This document shows positions 35,637-45,581 of a stretch of 64,000 nucleotides of DNA, piece after piece; positions within the stretch are counted from its first letter, which is position 1; each line of letters begins with the position of its first letter. The notes beneath the pieces were generated by a model. It made no database searches. It was not told where the DNA came from and worked only from the letters and a program-made list of their open reading frames with translations. The position numbers were made by a program, and so were the translations under genes. This stretch comes from Sva-07 sp963707515 (GTDB taxonomy: Bacteria > Actinomycetota > Acidimicrobiia > Acidimicrobiales > Ilumatobacteraceae), in the NCBI GenBank assembly GCA_963707515.1, contig CAVPQI010000001.1, forward strand, positions 372,001-436,000, given 5' to 3'.

Positions 35637-36341
35637 TCACCAGTGGAGACGCGGCGCCGGCTCGTCGTCGGCCGGACCGACCGGTGTCGGATCGCCCTCG
35701 ACGACGGACGGGTCCTCGGCGTGGGGCGGGGCCAGGGCGGGAGCAGCGGCCGGGGCGTCATCGGCGGCGGTCTCCGCAGGGTCGGCATCGGGCGGTCCGT
35801 CCGCGGTCGTCGGCACTGCAGCGGACTCGCCGGTTGGTCGGTCACCGTCGTGCGCCGCAACAGCGTCGTCGGCGACCACCGCGACAACTGGGGATCGGCC
35901 GTCGCCGGGCACCCCCGGCCCGAGGTCGGTGAACGACGACGGGGGCGCCATCTTGTCGAAGTCGGCGAGCATGCTCGGGGGCGCCGACTGGCGGACCAGC
36001 GGCATCGCTCCGGCTGGTCGGACCTGGTCGAGCAGTCGTCGTTGGGTGGTCGGGTCACATCGCTGCCAGCTGCGCTCCCCCATCCGCTCGAGTGGCGCCA
36101 GCACGGGCGGATCGACGCGGGTGCGCCGGATCAGCCAGATCCCGAGGAGGGCGAAGGCGACGCCGAGCAGGGCGAGCCCGGCGACCATCGCGTAGACGAT
36201 GCGCGTCGACCGCGGGTCGTTGGCCGCCAGCACCGCGCCGAGCGCCAGGGCGCCGGACAGCTGGGGCACACGACCCAACTTGCCGACCTGTCGCGGCGAT
36301 CGTCGCGGGCCGTGCGGCGTCGGTGACTCGGCGGCGGGCAT
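35637..36341 (-). CDS. Membrane protein of unknown function with acidic Ala/Pro-rich tail
   Basis: A 234-residue protein. Two hydrophobic stretches near residues 28-40 and 52-73 (VYAMVAGLALLGVAFALLG) suggest one or two membrane helices, followed by a soluble region with ERMGERSWQRCDPTTQRRLL and a long low-complexity C-terminus rich in Ala, Asp and Pro. No family is recognised. Its role is unknown. Confidence 0.55.
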   Translation of the reverse strand: MPAAESPTPHGPRRSPRQVGKLGRVPQLSGALALGAVLAANDPRSTRIVYAMVAGLALLGVAFALLGIWLIRRTRVDPPVLAPLERMGERSWQRCDPTTQRRLLDQVRPAGAMPLVRQSAPPSMLADFDKMAPPSSFTDLGPGVPGDGRSPVVAVVADDAVAAHDGDRPTGESAAVPTTADGPPDADPAETAADDAPAAAPALAPPHAEDPSVVEGDPTPVGPADDEPAPRLHW

Positions 36342-36404
36342 CGGAGCCAGATTGTGCCAGTTGTTCACCGCGGTCGCGCGTTCACGCCGCACGGCACCGA
36401 CGGA

Positions 36405-37589
36405 TCAGCGGTCCGACTTGGCGGCAACGCCGAGGAAACGCTCCAACGGCTCCGCCAACTGGTCGCCGTTGATCAAGAACGCGTCGTGGCCGTGGGGGGA
36501 ATCGATCTCGAGGTATTCGCTCGGCAGTCCGGTGGCGGCGATCGAGTCGTGGATCTGCTGCTGTTGGTAGGCCGGGTAGAGCATGTCGCTCCAGATGCCG
36601 ACGGCCAGCGTCGGCGCGGTGATCCGCGACACGGCGAACTGCAGCGAGCCCCGGCCGCGGGCGATGTCGTGGAGGTCCATCGCCTTGCTGATCGCCAGGT
36701 AGCTGTTGGCGTCGAAGCGACGGGCGAGCTTGCGGCCGTGGTACTCGAGGTACCGCTCCACCTCGAACCGCTGCCACATCCCGAGCGTGTCGCCGGTGAC
36801 CGACGTGTCGGCCAACTCGCGGCCGAAGCGGTCGGTGAAGACGTTGTCGCTGCGGAACGTGACCTGGGCGACCATGCGGGCGATCTCGAGTCCCTCGGTC
36901 GGGCCGTCGCCGGGCTCGGCGTCGTAGTAGTCGCCGCCGCGCCACTTCGGATCGAGGCGGATCGAGCGACGGCCGATCGCACCCCAGGCGATCTGCTGGG
37001 CGGTCGCCTGCATGCACGTGGCCACGGCAACCAGCGAGCGGACACGGCGGGGATACATCACCGCCCACTCCAATGCCTGCATGCCGCCCATCGAGCCGCC
37101 GATGACGGACAGCCAGCGGCCGATGCCGAGGTCGTCGGCGAGCCGAGCCTGGGCGCGAACCATGTCGCGAATCGTGACGACCGGGAAGCGCGACCCGTAG
37201 GGGCGGCCGTCGTCGGGATGCGGCGTCGCCGGGCCGGTCGACCCCTGGCAGCCGCCGAGCACGTTGGCACAGACGACGAAGTAGGTGTCGGTGTCGATCG
37301 GCTTGCCGGGACCGACCATGTCATCCCACCAGCCGGGAGTCGGATGGCCACGACCGGCGGGGCCGGCGGCGTGGCTGTCACCGGTCCAGGCGTGACACAG
37401 CAGGATGGCGTTGGCGGCGTCGGCATCGAGTCGCCCCCACGTCTCGTAGGCGACGACGACGTCGGAGAGGGCGACACCGCAGTCGAGGGCGAACCGACGG
37501 TCGGTGGCGAACGTGAAGAACCGCCGGTGACCGGGGTCGTCGCCGGGATGCCAGGCGCCGGAGACGGGGAGCGGGTCGGGGTTCGTCAT
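36405..37589 (-). CDS. metX: Homoserine O-acetyltransferase
   Basis: MetX acetylates homoserine for methionine synthesis. The 394-residue alpha/beta-fold protein shows VAYETWGRLDADAANAILLC, NVLGGCQGSTGP, the nucleophile in GGSMGGMQALEW, and the His/Asp region DSPHGHDAFL, all typical of MetX. No metY lies next to it. A very short leaderless open frame and weak hairpins precede it; I see no recognisable SAM riboswitch. Confidence 0.93.
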   Translation of the reverse strand: MTNPDPLPVSGAWHPGDDPGHRRFFTFATDRRFALDCGVALSDVVVAYETWGRLDADAANAILLCHAWTGDSHAAGPAGRGHPTPGWWDDMVGPGKPIDTDTYFVVCANVLGGCQGSTGPATPHPDDGRPYGSRFPVVTIRDMVRAQARLADDLGIGRWLSVIGGSMGGMQALEWAVMYPRRVRSLVAVATCMQATAQQIAWGAIGRRSIRLDPKWRGGDYYDAEPGDGPTEGLEIARMVAQVTFRSDNVFTDRFGRELADTSVTGDTLGMWQRFEVERYLEYHGRKLARRFDANSYLAISKAMDLHDIARGRGSLQFAVSRITAPTLAVGIWSDMLYPAYQQQQIHDSIAATGLPSEYLEIDSPHGHDAFLINGDQLAEPLERFLGVAAKSDR

Positions 37590-37626
37590 GACGTCGGCAC
37601 GATTCTCGCGGGCGGGACTCCGCCGG

Positions 37627-37659
37627 TCACCGGTGCGGCAGGCGTGGCCGGTTCGGCAT
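37627..37659 (-). other. Possible 10-codon leader peptide upstream of metX
   Basis: MPNRPRLPHR starts at an ATG 7 nt after a TACGAT hexamer, the leaderless spacing used elsewhere here, and ends 37 bp before metX. It may be an upstream open frame that couples translation to metX expression, or chance. Confidence 0.3.
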
Positions 37660-37721
37660 CCGCAGGATCGTACCAGTCGGCCTCGCGTCAGGGCCGGAGT
37701 GTTCCGGCTCCGCGGTGCCGC

Positions 37722-38231
37722 TCAGCCGGGCACGTCGCCGATCACCGGCTGGGCGAACGACATGCGGACGTCGAATCCGGCCTCGTACGGCAGGAAGCCG
37801 TTGGGATCGGGATAGAGCAACTGCACGACCTCGAACGGTGCGCCGCGGTACCAGGCGTCCGCCGTGGCGAACAGGCCGCCCCAACGGTCGAGGTCGACGG
37901 GGGCGAACACGCAGCGCAGCTCGTGGTCGAGCAGGCCGACCAGCTCGACACCGAGCGGGATCTCCGTGCCGGCGCGGCAGGTGTCGGCGACGAGGGTGAC
38001 GAGCCCGTTGGCTGCGACCGGCGTCAGCCCGAACACGACGACCTCCGGGAAGCCGACGGCGGCGGGCAGACCGATCGTGTAGGCGTAGCCCGGCGTCGGC
38101 GTCGGACCGTCGAGATCGGCGCCGACGGGCTCGAGCGCCCACCCGTTGGCCTCGACCATCCACTCGATCTTGTCCAGTGCGCTCATGCCCCCGAACTGGT
38201 CGGCGAGGTGGTCGCCCGGCTGCTCGCTCAC
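37722..38231 (-). CDS. DUF4262 domain protein
   Basis: A 169-residue protein with PGYAYTIGLPAAVGFPEVVVFG near the middle of its N-terminal half, the mark of DUF4262, and FLPYEAGFDVRMSFAQP at the end. The family is of unknown function and common in actinobacteria. The GTG start lies 6 nt after TACGGT. Confidence 0.82.
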   Translation of the reverse strand: MSEQPGDHLADQFGGMSALDKIEWMVEANGWALEPVGADLDGPTPTPGYAYTIGLPAAVGFPEVVVFGLTPVAANGLVTLVADTCRAGTEIPLGVELVGLLDHELRCVFAPVDLDRWGGLFATADAWYRGAPFEVVQLLYPDPNGFLPYEAGFDVRMSFAQPVIGDVPG

Positions 38232-38237
38232 GTCCCG

Positions 38238-38243
38238 ACCGTA
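38238..38243 (-). promoter_or_regulatory. Putative -10 element (TACGGT) of the DUF4262 gene
   Basis: TACGGT on the minus strand ends 6 nt before the GTG start and lies in the short gap after the S9 peptidase stop. Confidence 0.5.
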
Positions 38244-38247
38244 CCCG

Positions 38248-40149
38248 TCAGGGGAGGTTCTCGATGGGGAGGCGTTCGACGGTGTCGGCGGGCTGGAAGC
38301 CGAGCACGCGGCCGTAGAAGTCGAGGTCGGCATCGAACCAGCGCACGATCGAGTCGGCGCGGCGGAACCCGTGGCCCTCCCCCTCGAAGACGAGGTAGGC
38401 GACGGGCAGCCCGGCGGCGCGCACGGCGTCGACGATCGCTTCGGAGTGCGACGGCGGCACCACCGTGTCCTCCGAGCCCTGCAACACGAGCAGCGGCGCC
38501 GACAGCCGGTCGACGAGGTTGATCGGCGAACGGCGCTCGTACTCCTCGGCCGCCTCGGGCCACGGGCCGACGAGGCCGAACGTGTAGCGCGACTCGAACT
38601 TGTGGTCGTCGGTGATCAGCGCCCGCAGGTCGCTCACGCCGAACAGGTTGGTCCCGGCGGCGAACACGTCGTGGTTGGCGATCGCCAGCAGCACGAGCGT
38701 GCCACCGGCGCTGCCACCCTCGATCATCAGCCGGTCGCCGTCGACGTCGCCGCGCTCGGCGAGGAAGCGCGCCGCAGCGACGGCGTCGTCGACGTCGATC
38801 ACGCACCAGTTGCCGAGCAGCTTGCGCCGGTAGGTCCGCCCGAAGCGGGTGCTGCCGCGGTAGTCGACGTCGACGACGGCGACCCCACGGCTGGTCCAGA
38901 AGCGGTGCCCGCGGTTGAGCACGATCTGGCGCTGGGCGGCCGATGTCGGGCCGCCGTGGACGAAGACCATCAACGGCGGACGCTCGTCGTCGGGAACGGT
39001 CCACTCGGCGTGCGCCGGGGCGTAGTACAGCCCGTGGGCGACCTCGCCGTCGCCCGATGTCGGAAACGTGATCAGCTCCGGCGCCGGCAGGAACTCGGCG
39101 TCGACGCCGAGCTGACGGCCGGCGCGGATCACCTCGGCCTGCCCGTGCCGCCAACGCACGACCTCCGACGCCACCTCGTACGACGACCCGACGAACGTGA
39201 AGCCATCGCCCATCGAGCGCAGCGACGTGATCGACGTGTACGGCAGGTCGCCGTCGAGGCTCAGCCGGTCGCCGTGGCGGTCGCCCATCACGTAGGCGCC
39301 CTCGACGTGCCGAGAGCCGCCGAACACCCAGTGCGGCTCGACGATCTCGAACTCCCCCGTGACGAGCGGCGTCAGCGCACCCGATCCGCGATCGACCTCG
39401 TACAGGTTCCACCACTCCTCGCGGTCGGTGACCACGGTCAGCCGCTCGCCGTACCACTCCGGTGCCTGCAGCGCCTCGTCGCCGTTGCCGGCGAGGCGTC
39501 GCGGGTTGGAGGTGGTCGCGCCATCGAGGTCGGCGATCCACAGCTCGGTGACGTCCCACGGCATGTACGGGTGCATCCACTGGATCCACGCGATCGACCG
39601 GCCGTCGGGCGCCACCCGCGGCGCGGCGTAGAAGTCGGCGCCAGTGGCGATCGTCTCGGTGCGCATCGAGCCATCGGTGGCGACGGCGATCAGCTCGTTC
39701 ACCGGCTCGTCACCACCGTGGCGCTCGTGGACGCACACGAACCACTCACCGTCGGGCGTGACGCGTCCGTCGGCGTACCGACGCGCCCGCGGCGCGTCTG
39801 GCTTCGGTGTCAGGAACACGGGCTCGCCACCCGGCTCGAGGCGACGCAACCGCTGGTCGTCGAAGTCGACGTAGTAGGCGACGCCGTCGTGCACCCACCA
39901 TGCTCCGCCCCCGTACTCGTGGACCCGGGTGCGGACGTTGCCGCCCGGCGGCGTGACGTCGATGGTCGCTCCGTCGCGCCAGCGCACGAGGGTGACCCGG
40001 CCCCCGTCTTCGGGACGCGACTCCGCCCACCAGATGTCGTCGCCGTCGGGGATCACCTCGCCGACCGCGGCGCCGCTGCCGGCGAGCATCTCGGTGGTGA
40101 TCGGTGACGGCCAGGTGCCTGCCGGTCGGGGTGTGCGTTGACCGCTCAT
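38248..40149 (-). CDS. S9 family prolyl oligopeptidase-like peptidase
   Basis: A 633-residue serine peptidase. The first 370 residues carry repeated beta-propeller blades (DGVAYYVDFDDQRLRRL, VTPDGEWFVCVHE, EWYGERLTVVTD). The last 260 are the catalytic alpha/beta domain with MVFVHGGPTSAAQ, the nucleophile in IEGGSAGGTLVLLA, the acid in QGSEDTVVP and histidine in EGEGHGFRR. It resembles dipeptidyl or acylaminoacyl peptidases. No signal peptide, so probably cytoplasmic peptide turnover. Confidence 0.9.
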   Translation of the reverse strand: MSGQRTPRPAGTWPSPITTEMLAGSGAAVGEVIPDGDDIWWAESRPEDGGRVTLVRWRDGATIDVTPPGGNVRTRVHEYGGGAWWVHDGVAYYVDFDDQRLRRLEPGGEPVFLTPKPDAPRARRYADGRVTPDGEWFVCVHERHGGDEPVNELIAVATDGSMRTETIATGADFYAAPRVAPDGRSIAWIQWMHPYMPWDVTELWIADLDGATTSNPRRLAGNGDEALQAPEWYGERLTVVTDREEWWNLYEVDRGSGALTPLVTGEFEIVEPHWVFGGSRHVEGAYVMGDRHGDRLSLDGDLPYTSITSLRSMGDGFTFVGSSYEVASEVVRWRHGQAEVIRAGRQLGVDAEFLPAPELITFPTSGDGEVAHGLYYAPAHAEWTVPDDERPPLMVFVHGGPTSAAQRQIVLNRGHRFWTSRGVAVVDVDYRGSTRFGRTYRRKLLGNWCVIDVDDAVAAARFLAERGDVDGDRLMIEGGSAGGTLVLLAIANHDVFAAGTNLFGVSDLRALITDDHKFESRYTFGLVGPWPEAAEEYERRSPINLVDRLSAPLLVLQGSEDTVVPPSHSEAIVDAVRAAGLPVAYLVFEGEGHGFRRADSIVRWFDADLDFYGRVLGFQPADTVERLPIENLP

Positions 40150-40215
40150 CGGTCCATGCTCGCGCGCCGCCTGTCGCCGCGGCCCGCCGCGTTCGCCCGC
40201 CCGTCGCGTCCTGGC

Positions 40216-40221
40216 TACGGT
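40216..40221 (+). promoter_or_regulatory. Putative -10 element (TACGGT) of the alpha/beta hydrolase gene
   Basis: TACGGT ends 6 nt before ATG 40228. Confidence 0.55.
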
Positions 40222-40227
40222 CCGCAG

Positions 40228-41070
40228 ATGGCTGAAACGATCAACGGCGACTGCACGCTCTTCTACGAGACGTTCGGTTCGCCCGCCGACCCAACGCTGT
40301 TGATGGTCAACGGGCTCGGCTCACAGTGCATCAACTACCACGACGAGTGGTGCGCGATGTTCGTCGACGCCGGGTTCCACGTGATCCGTTTCGACAACCG
40401 CGACGTCGGGCTGTCGACCCACTACGGCGACGCACCGGCGATCAGCGAGCAGGGCAACGTGTACGAGCTCGCCGACATGGCTGCCGACGCGGTCGCCGTG
40501 CTCGACGCCTGCGGGATCGAGCGGGCGCACGTGATGGGCCTGTCGATGGGCGGCATGATCGTCCAGCAGATGGCGATCCGTCACCGCGAGCGGCTGCTGT
40601 CGATGGTCTCGGTGATGTCGCGGACGGGCGAGCCCGACTTCGGGAAGTCGTCGAAGGAGGCGTTCGCCCAGCTGACCGGACCGCCGGCGACCGACCGCGA
40701 GTCCGCCGTGCAGCGGGGCATCGCCGGGTTGCACATCTGGGGCTCCCCGGAGTTCGCCGACGAGGCCCGCTGGCGGCGCGACCTCGAGGCTGCGTACGAC
40801 CGATGCTTCGATCCCGCCGGCGTCACCCGCCAGTTCCTCGCCGTCGGCGCGGCGGGCTCGTGGGCGACCGAGCTGCCGTCGGTGACGACGCCGGCGCTGG
40901 TGATGCACGGCGACCGCGACACCCTGATCGACATCAGCGGCGGCCGCCGGACTGCCGACCTGATCCCCGACGCCAAGTTCGTCGCCATCGAGGGCATGGG
41001 CCACGACTACCCGCCGCAGCTGTGGCAGCGCTGGGTCGACGAGGTCACCTCGTTCTGCCTCGGTTGGTGA
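40228..41070 (+). CDS. Alpha/beta hydrolase
   Basis: A 280-residue hydrolase with MVNGLGSQ, RFDNRDVGLS, the elbow GLSMGGMIVQQMA, GDRDTLID and the histidine in EGMGHDYPP. The RFDNRDVGLST block is typical of the aclacinomycin methylesterase (RdmC)-like group, but function cannot be assigned. Start ATG is fixed by the leaderless hexamer spacing. Two strong hairpins follow it. Confidence 0.86.
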   Translation: MAETINGDCTLFYETFGSPADPTLLMVNGLGSQCINYHDEWCAMFVDAGFHVIRFDNRDVGLSTHYGDAPAISEQGNVYELADMAADAVAVLDACGIERAHVMGLSMGGMIVQQMAIRHRERLLSMVSVMSRTGEPDFGKSSKEAFAQLTGPPATDRESAVQRGIAGLHIWGSPEFADEARWRRDLEAAYDRCFDPAGVTRQFLAVGAAGSWATELPSVTTPALVMHGDRDTLIDISGGRRTADLIPDAKFVAIEGMGHDYPPQLWQRWVDEVTSFCLGW

Positions 41071-41073
41071 CGC

Positions 41074-41177
41074 GCGATGAGCGAACGGGCCACCCTCGGG
41101 CCGTTCGCTCATCGCGACCTTCATCCGGCCGGTGACCGATGAGCGAACGGGCCGCACGTCGGGCCGTTCGCTCATCG
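41074..41177. terminator. Two tandem near-identical hairpins between convergent genes
   Basis: GATGAGCGAACGGGCC and GGCCGTTCGCTCATCG form a 16-bp stem at 41074-41115, and the same stem recurs at 41137-41177. The loops differ. They probably end transcription in both directions. Confidence 0.7.
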
Positions 41178-41184
41178 CGGGCGA

Positions 41185-42228
41185 TCAGAAGGCGTCGAGG
41201 GAATCGAGGTCGATCGCCATCCGCAGCGCCCGCGATCCCATCGCCCCGAACATCGCCTCGCTGCGCTCGTTGAGGGTCACGATCTGCGACGCCACGACGG
41301 CGACGACGAGCCCCGAGAACGGGCCGCGGCGGTACTGCAGCCACAACCACTCGTCGTCGAGGTCGACGCCGTAGCCGTCGGCGAGCGCCTGGCCGTAGGT
41401 GGCGACGAGCGGCCGGTCGTTGGCGCGACGCTCGTCGGGCATCAGCCCGGCGCTGCAGAAGTACGACAGGTCGGTGATCGGCGTCCCGTGGGCGGGTGTC
41501 TGCCAGTCGACGACGGTGACGGGCGGTCCGCCGTCCGGTGTCGCCAGCAGCATGTTGTCCAAGCGGTAGTCGCCGTGGGTGACCGCCAGCGGGCCGTCGC
41601 GGGTGGCGCTCCACTCCTGGAGCCGCTCGCCGAACCGCTCGGCGACCTGCAGTTCGTCGTCGGCGAGGTGGCTGCGATGAGCGGCGACGTAGGCCGGGAA
41701 GAACATCTGCCACATCATCGCCAACCCGGCGCCGGCCTCGGCGCCGCCGGCACCGGCGTGCTCGATCCAGTCGATGTCGGCGAGCGTCGGATCGTCCCAG
41801 CGCGGACCGTGGAGCTTGGCCAGCTCGCGGACGATGTCGTGCGCCTGGGTGGGCGTGCAACCGGTCAACTGGTTGCCCTGCGCGGCGGGTGCCATGTCCT
41901 CGAGCACGAGCACGAAGTCGTTGGTCGCCGCCTCCCACTCACCGTGGTAGCAGCGCGGCGTGCGCATGTCGATCGTGCCGGCGATCTCGCGGTAGAAGCC
42001 GACCTCTCGCTCGTAGTGACGGAGCATCTTCGCCGCCGACAAGCTGGCGTCGTCGGTGGCCGGCAACTTGACGATGACCGAGGCGGGAAGGTGCGCGTCG
42101 TGACCGTCGAACGCCACCCGCACGTTGACGCCGATGTGGCCGTCGCCGATGCGTTCCGTGGTGATCGCTCCGACCTCGCCGCCGAGCGTCTCCTGCAGCC
42201 AATCGACCGTGATCTCTTCCCCCTGCAT
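41185..42228 (-). CDS. Aminoglycoside phosphotransferase/ecdysteroid kinase-like protein
   Basis: A 347-residue kinase-fold protein. It has the lysine region VIVKLPA, the Brenner-type motif THGDYRLDNML with catalytic Asp, and the metal-binding VVDWQTP. Such proteins phosphorylate small molecules; the FCSAGLMPDERR segment resembles the EcKinase-like branch in actinobacteria and proteobacteria. Substrate unknown; not evidence of drug resistance. ATG start 8 nt after TACCGT. Confidence 0.83.
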   Translation of the reverse strand: MQGEEITVDWLQETLGGEVGAITTERIGDGHIGVNVRVAFDGHDAHLPASVIVKLPATDDASLSAAKMLRHYEREVGFYREIAGTIDMRTPRCYHGEWEAATNDFVLVLEDMAPAAQGNQLTGCTPTQAHDIVRELAKLHGPRWDDPTLADIDWIEHAGAGGAEAGAGLAMMWQMFFPAYVAAHRSHLADDELQVAERFGERLQEWSATRDGPLAVTHGDYRLDNMLLATPDGGPPVTVVDWQTPAHGTPITDLSYFCSAGLMPDERRANDRPLVATYGQALADGYGVDLDDEWLWLQYRRGPFSGLVVAVVASQIVTLNERSEAMFGAMGSRALRMAIDLDSLDAF

Positions 42229-42236
42229 GGCGCCGC

Positions 42237-42242
42237 ACGGTA
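42237..42242 (-). promoter_or_regulatory. Putative -10 element (TACCGT) of the phosphotransferase gene
   Basis: TACCGT on the minus strand ends 8 nt before the ATG. Confidence 0.5.
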
Positions 42243-42257
42243 GTTGCGGGCCACCGC

Positions 42258-42263
42258 TACCGT
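42258..42263 (+). promoter_or_regulatory. Putative -10 element (TACCGT) of the SURF1 gene
   Basis: TACCGT ends 9 nt before the ATG; the divergent -10 on the other strand is 15 bp away. Confidence 0.5.
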
Positions 42264-43125
42264 CGTACCCAGATGTACGGGTTCCTCCTCCGCCCGAAGT
42301 GGATCGCCTTCCACCTCCTGGTGGTAGGAGCCGTCGTCTTGATGGTCAGCCTCGGCTTCTGGCAGCTGCGCCGCCTCGACGAACGGCGCGAGTTCAACGC
42401 CACCGTGGCGGCACGCGTCAACGAGCCACCGGTGCCTCTCGACGAGCTGCTGGCGCAGCTCGACGGGTCCGACGACGCCGGCGACATCGAGTCGGTGCAG
42501 TGGCGTCAGGTGACCGCGGAGGGCACCTGGCTCGACGAGCAGATCATCTGGTTCAACCGCACCCAGGACGGCCTCGCCGGCGACAACGTGCTGACCCCGC
42601 TCGTCGAGCCCTCGGGCACGACCGTCGTCGTCAACCGCGGGTTCGTGCCGCTCGGCAGGGAGATTCCGGCGGCGCCGAGCGGCGATGTCGCCGTTCTCGC
42701 CCGTGTCCGCATCCCTCACGTCCGCCAGACCGGCGAGCTGACCGACGCCACCGATGGCGGTGCGGTCACCGAGGTGCGCCGGGTCGACCTCGATCAGCTC
42801 GCCGGACAGCTGCCCGGCGACGTCGCGCCGGTCTACCTCGACCTGGTGGCCACCGATCCGGCGGTCACCGACGCCGACCCGACCCCGCTGCCGATGCCCG
42901 ATCTCAACGACGGACCGCATCTGTCGTACGCCATGCAGTGGTTCATCTTCGCCGCCTGCGTCGCCGTCGGCTGGGTGCTCGCGGTGCGCCGCTCGATCGG
43001 CGTCCGCCGGCTGCGGGCGGCAACCATCGGAGCTGGCGACGGCGGCGCGGCCGTCGCCACCGACGGACTCGCCACCGGCGACGCACCCGCTTCGGTCGGT
43101 GACGCACCCGCGTCGGCCGGTGAGG

Positions 43126-44082
<957 letters not shown>

Positions 44083-44154
44083 GACGCACCCCCGACGTGT
44101 GACATCTGCCCATCATGGCCGGTTCGGCCCGGCCCGCCGGCGAGCGGACCGCGC

Positions 44155-45486
44155 TCAGGGTCGGTGACCGGTGGCCCAGCGGGCGGTCAGCCGCTCGGCG
44201 AGCATCGTCGTCGGCAGGTGGGTGTTGACGTCGGGGATCGTCGGGAACACCGACGCGTCGCAGACGAACAGCGCCTCGTAGCCGACCACGCCGCCGGCGT
44301 CGTCGACGACGCGCCCCATCGCACACGTCGACGAGGCGTGGACGTAGTCGCCGACCGCGGACCGAACCCACGACTCGATGGCGGCATGGTCGGACAGGAC
44401 CGACGACGGCGTGCCGAGGGCGTCGATGGCGACTGCGGCGACGATCCGCCGGAACGGCTCGCGGTCGAGCAGCTGCATCGCCTCGCGGACGCCGGCGACC
44501 AGCGCTGCCAGGTCGCGACGGTCGTCGAGGAGGGCGAAGTCGACGTCGGGCTCGCGGCGTGGATCGTCGGTGGCGATCCGGACGACCCCGGCCCGGCCGA
44601 CGGGCCGCATCAGCGCCACCATCAACAGGCCGAGGCCGGGTGCGCCGCGCCCGAGGTGGTTCATCGGCAGGAACTGCAGGTCGCCGCGGCGCAGCAGCGA
44701 GCCGATCGCCAGGCTGCCCGGATCGGCGACGGCCTCGTCGCGCAGGATCAGCGTCAGCGGCGCCGACGGGTGGTCCTGGAGTCCTTCGCCGACGCCGGCG
44801 GTGTCGACACCCGACCGCAGCAGCAGGGCGGGCGTGTGGATCGCGCCCGTGCAGCACACGACCCGGTCGGCCTCGATCCGCTCGCCGTCGATCGTCTCGA
44901 CCCCGACGGCGCACCGGCCGCGGAACACCACCCGGGCGACCGCGGTGTCGGCTCGGACCTCGAGCGAGGAGCGGTCGGCGAGCGGCCACAGCATCGCCTC
45001 GGCGGCGGTCACCCGGTGGCCGTCGCGTCTGGTCAGCACCGCCCGTTCGGCGTCGGGCGCGGCAGCCAACAGGGCCCGGTCGACGGCCCCCAACTCGGCG
45101 TCGGTGACCGTTTGGCGTGGCGCGACGACGTGCCGGAAGGCCTCGTCGACGTCGTCCCACCCCCATGATCGGTAGTGCTCGGCGTTGCCCTCGAGGGCGA
45201 CCATCGCGTTGACGGCCGAACTGCCGCCGACGCCGCGGCCCCGCGGATACGGACGCGGTTCGACGCCGTCCGCGAGCCGGGCGGTGAGCCCCGCGTGAAG
45301 TCGCCCCGGCTCACTCATGGCGTCGAAGAAGCTGCGACCGGCGATGCCCGCCGGCACCGCACCGCGGCGGAGCTCGGGGCCCGCCTCGAGGAGCAGCACG
45401 TCGACGTCGTCGAACGCGGACGCCCGGGCGGCGACCACGCAGCCCGCCGAGCCGGCGCCGACGACGATCCACCGTCGGCGGGTCAT
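44155..45486 (-). CDS. GMC-family FAD oxidoreductase
   Basis: A 443-residue flavoprotein. The FAD-binding start is WIVVGAGSAGCVVAAR, then the GMC signature GRGVGGSSAVNAMVALEG, CTGAIHTPALLLRSGV and the C-terminal HASSTCAMG and NTHLPTTMLAERL segments. It is shorter than usual for GMC enzymes (500 or more), mainly in the substrate domain. It may oxidise an alcohol; substrate unknown. A GTG three bases upstream is an equal start choice. Confidence 0.86.
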   Translation of the reverse strand: MTRRRWIVVGAGSAGCVVAARASAFDDVDVLLLEAGPELRRGAVPAGIAGRSFFDAMSEPGRLHAGLTARLADGVEPRPYPRGRGVGGSSAVNAMVALEGNAEHYRSWGWDDVDEAFRHVVAPRQTVTDAELGAVDRALLAAAPDAERAVLTRRDGHRVTAAEAMLWPLADRSSLEVRADTAVARVVFRGRCAVGVETIDGERIEADRVVCCTGAIHTPALLLRSGVDTAGVGEGLQDHPSAPLTLILRDEAVADPGSLAIGSLLRRGDLQFLPMNHLGRGAPGLGLLMVALMRPVGRAGVVRIATDDPRREPDVDFALLDDRRDLAALVAGVREAMQLLDREPFRRIVAAVAIDALGTPSSVLSDHAAIESWVRSAVGDYVHASSTCAMGRVVDDAGGVVGYEALFVCDASVFPTIPDVNTHLPTTMLAERLTARWATGHRP

Positions 45487-45568
45487 CACCCAGCCCGCCG
45501 AGTGTGAGCGATGTCGGCCATGCCCCCGGTGCAGGCGTGGGATTCAAGAACCGGTCTGCTGGCGTCGA

Positions 45569-45574
45569 TAGCGA
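45569..45574 (+). promoter_or_regulatory. Possible -10 element (TAGCGA) of the proline-rich membrane protein gene
   Basis: TAGCGA ends 7 nt before ATG 45582. The last base deviates from TANNNT. Confidence 0.3.
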
Positions 45575-45581
45575 CGATGGT

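Noticed and set aside
37590..37721. SAM riboswitch before metX
   Set aside because: I could not find the conserved cores of SAM-I, SAM-II or SAM-IV; only weak GC hairpins and a short open frame are present.
41185..42228. Aminoglycoside resistance gene
   Set aside because: Only the general kinase fold is shared; the sequence fits the broad EcKinase/APH-like group and gives no sign of antibiotic specificity.
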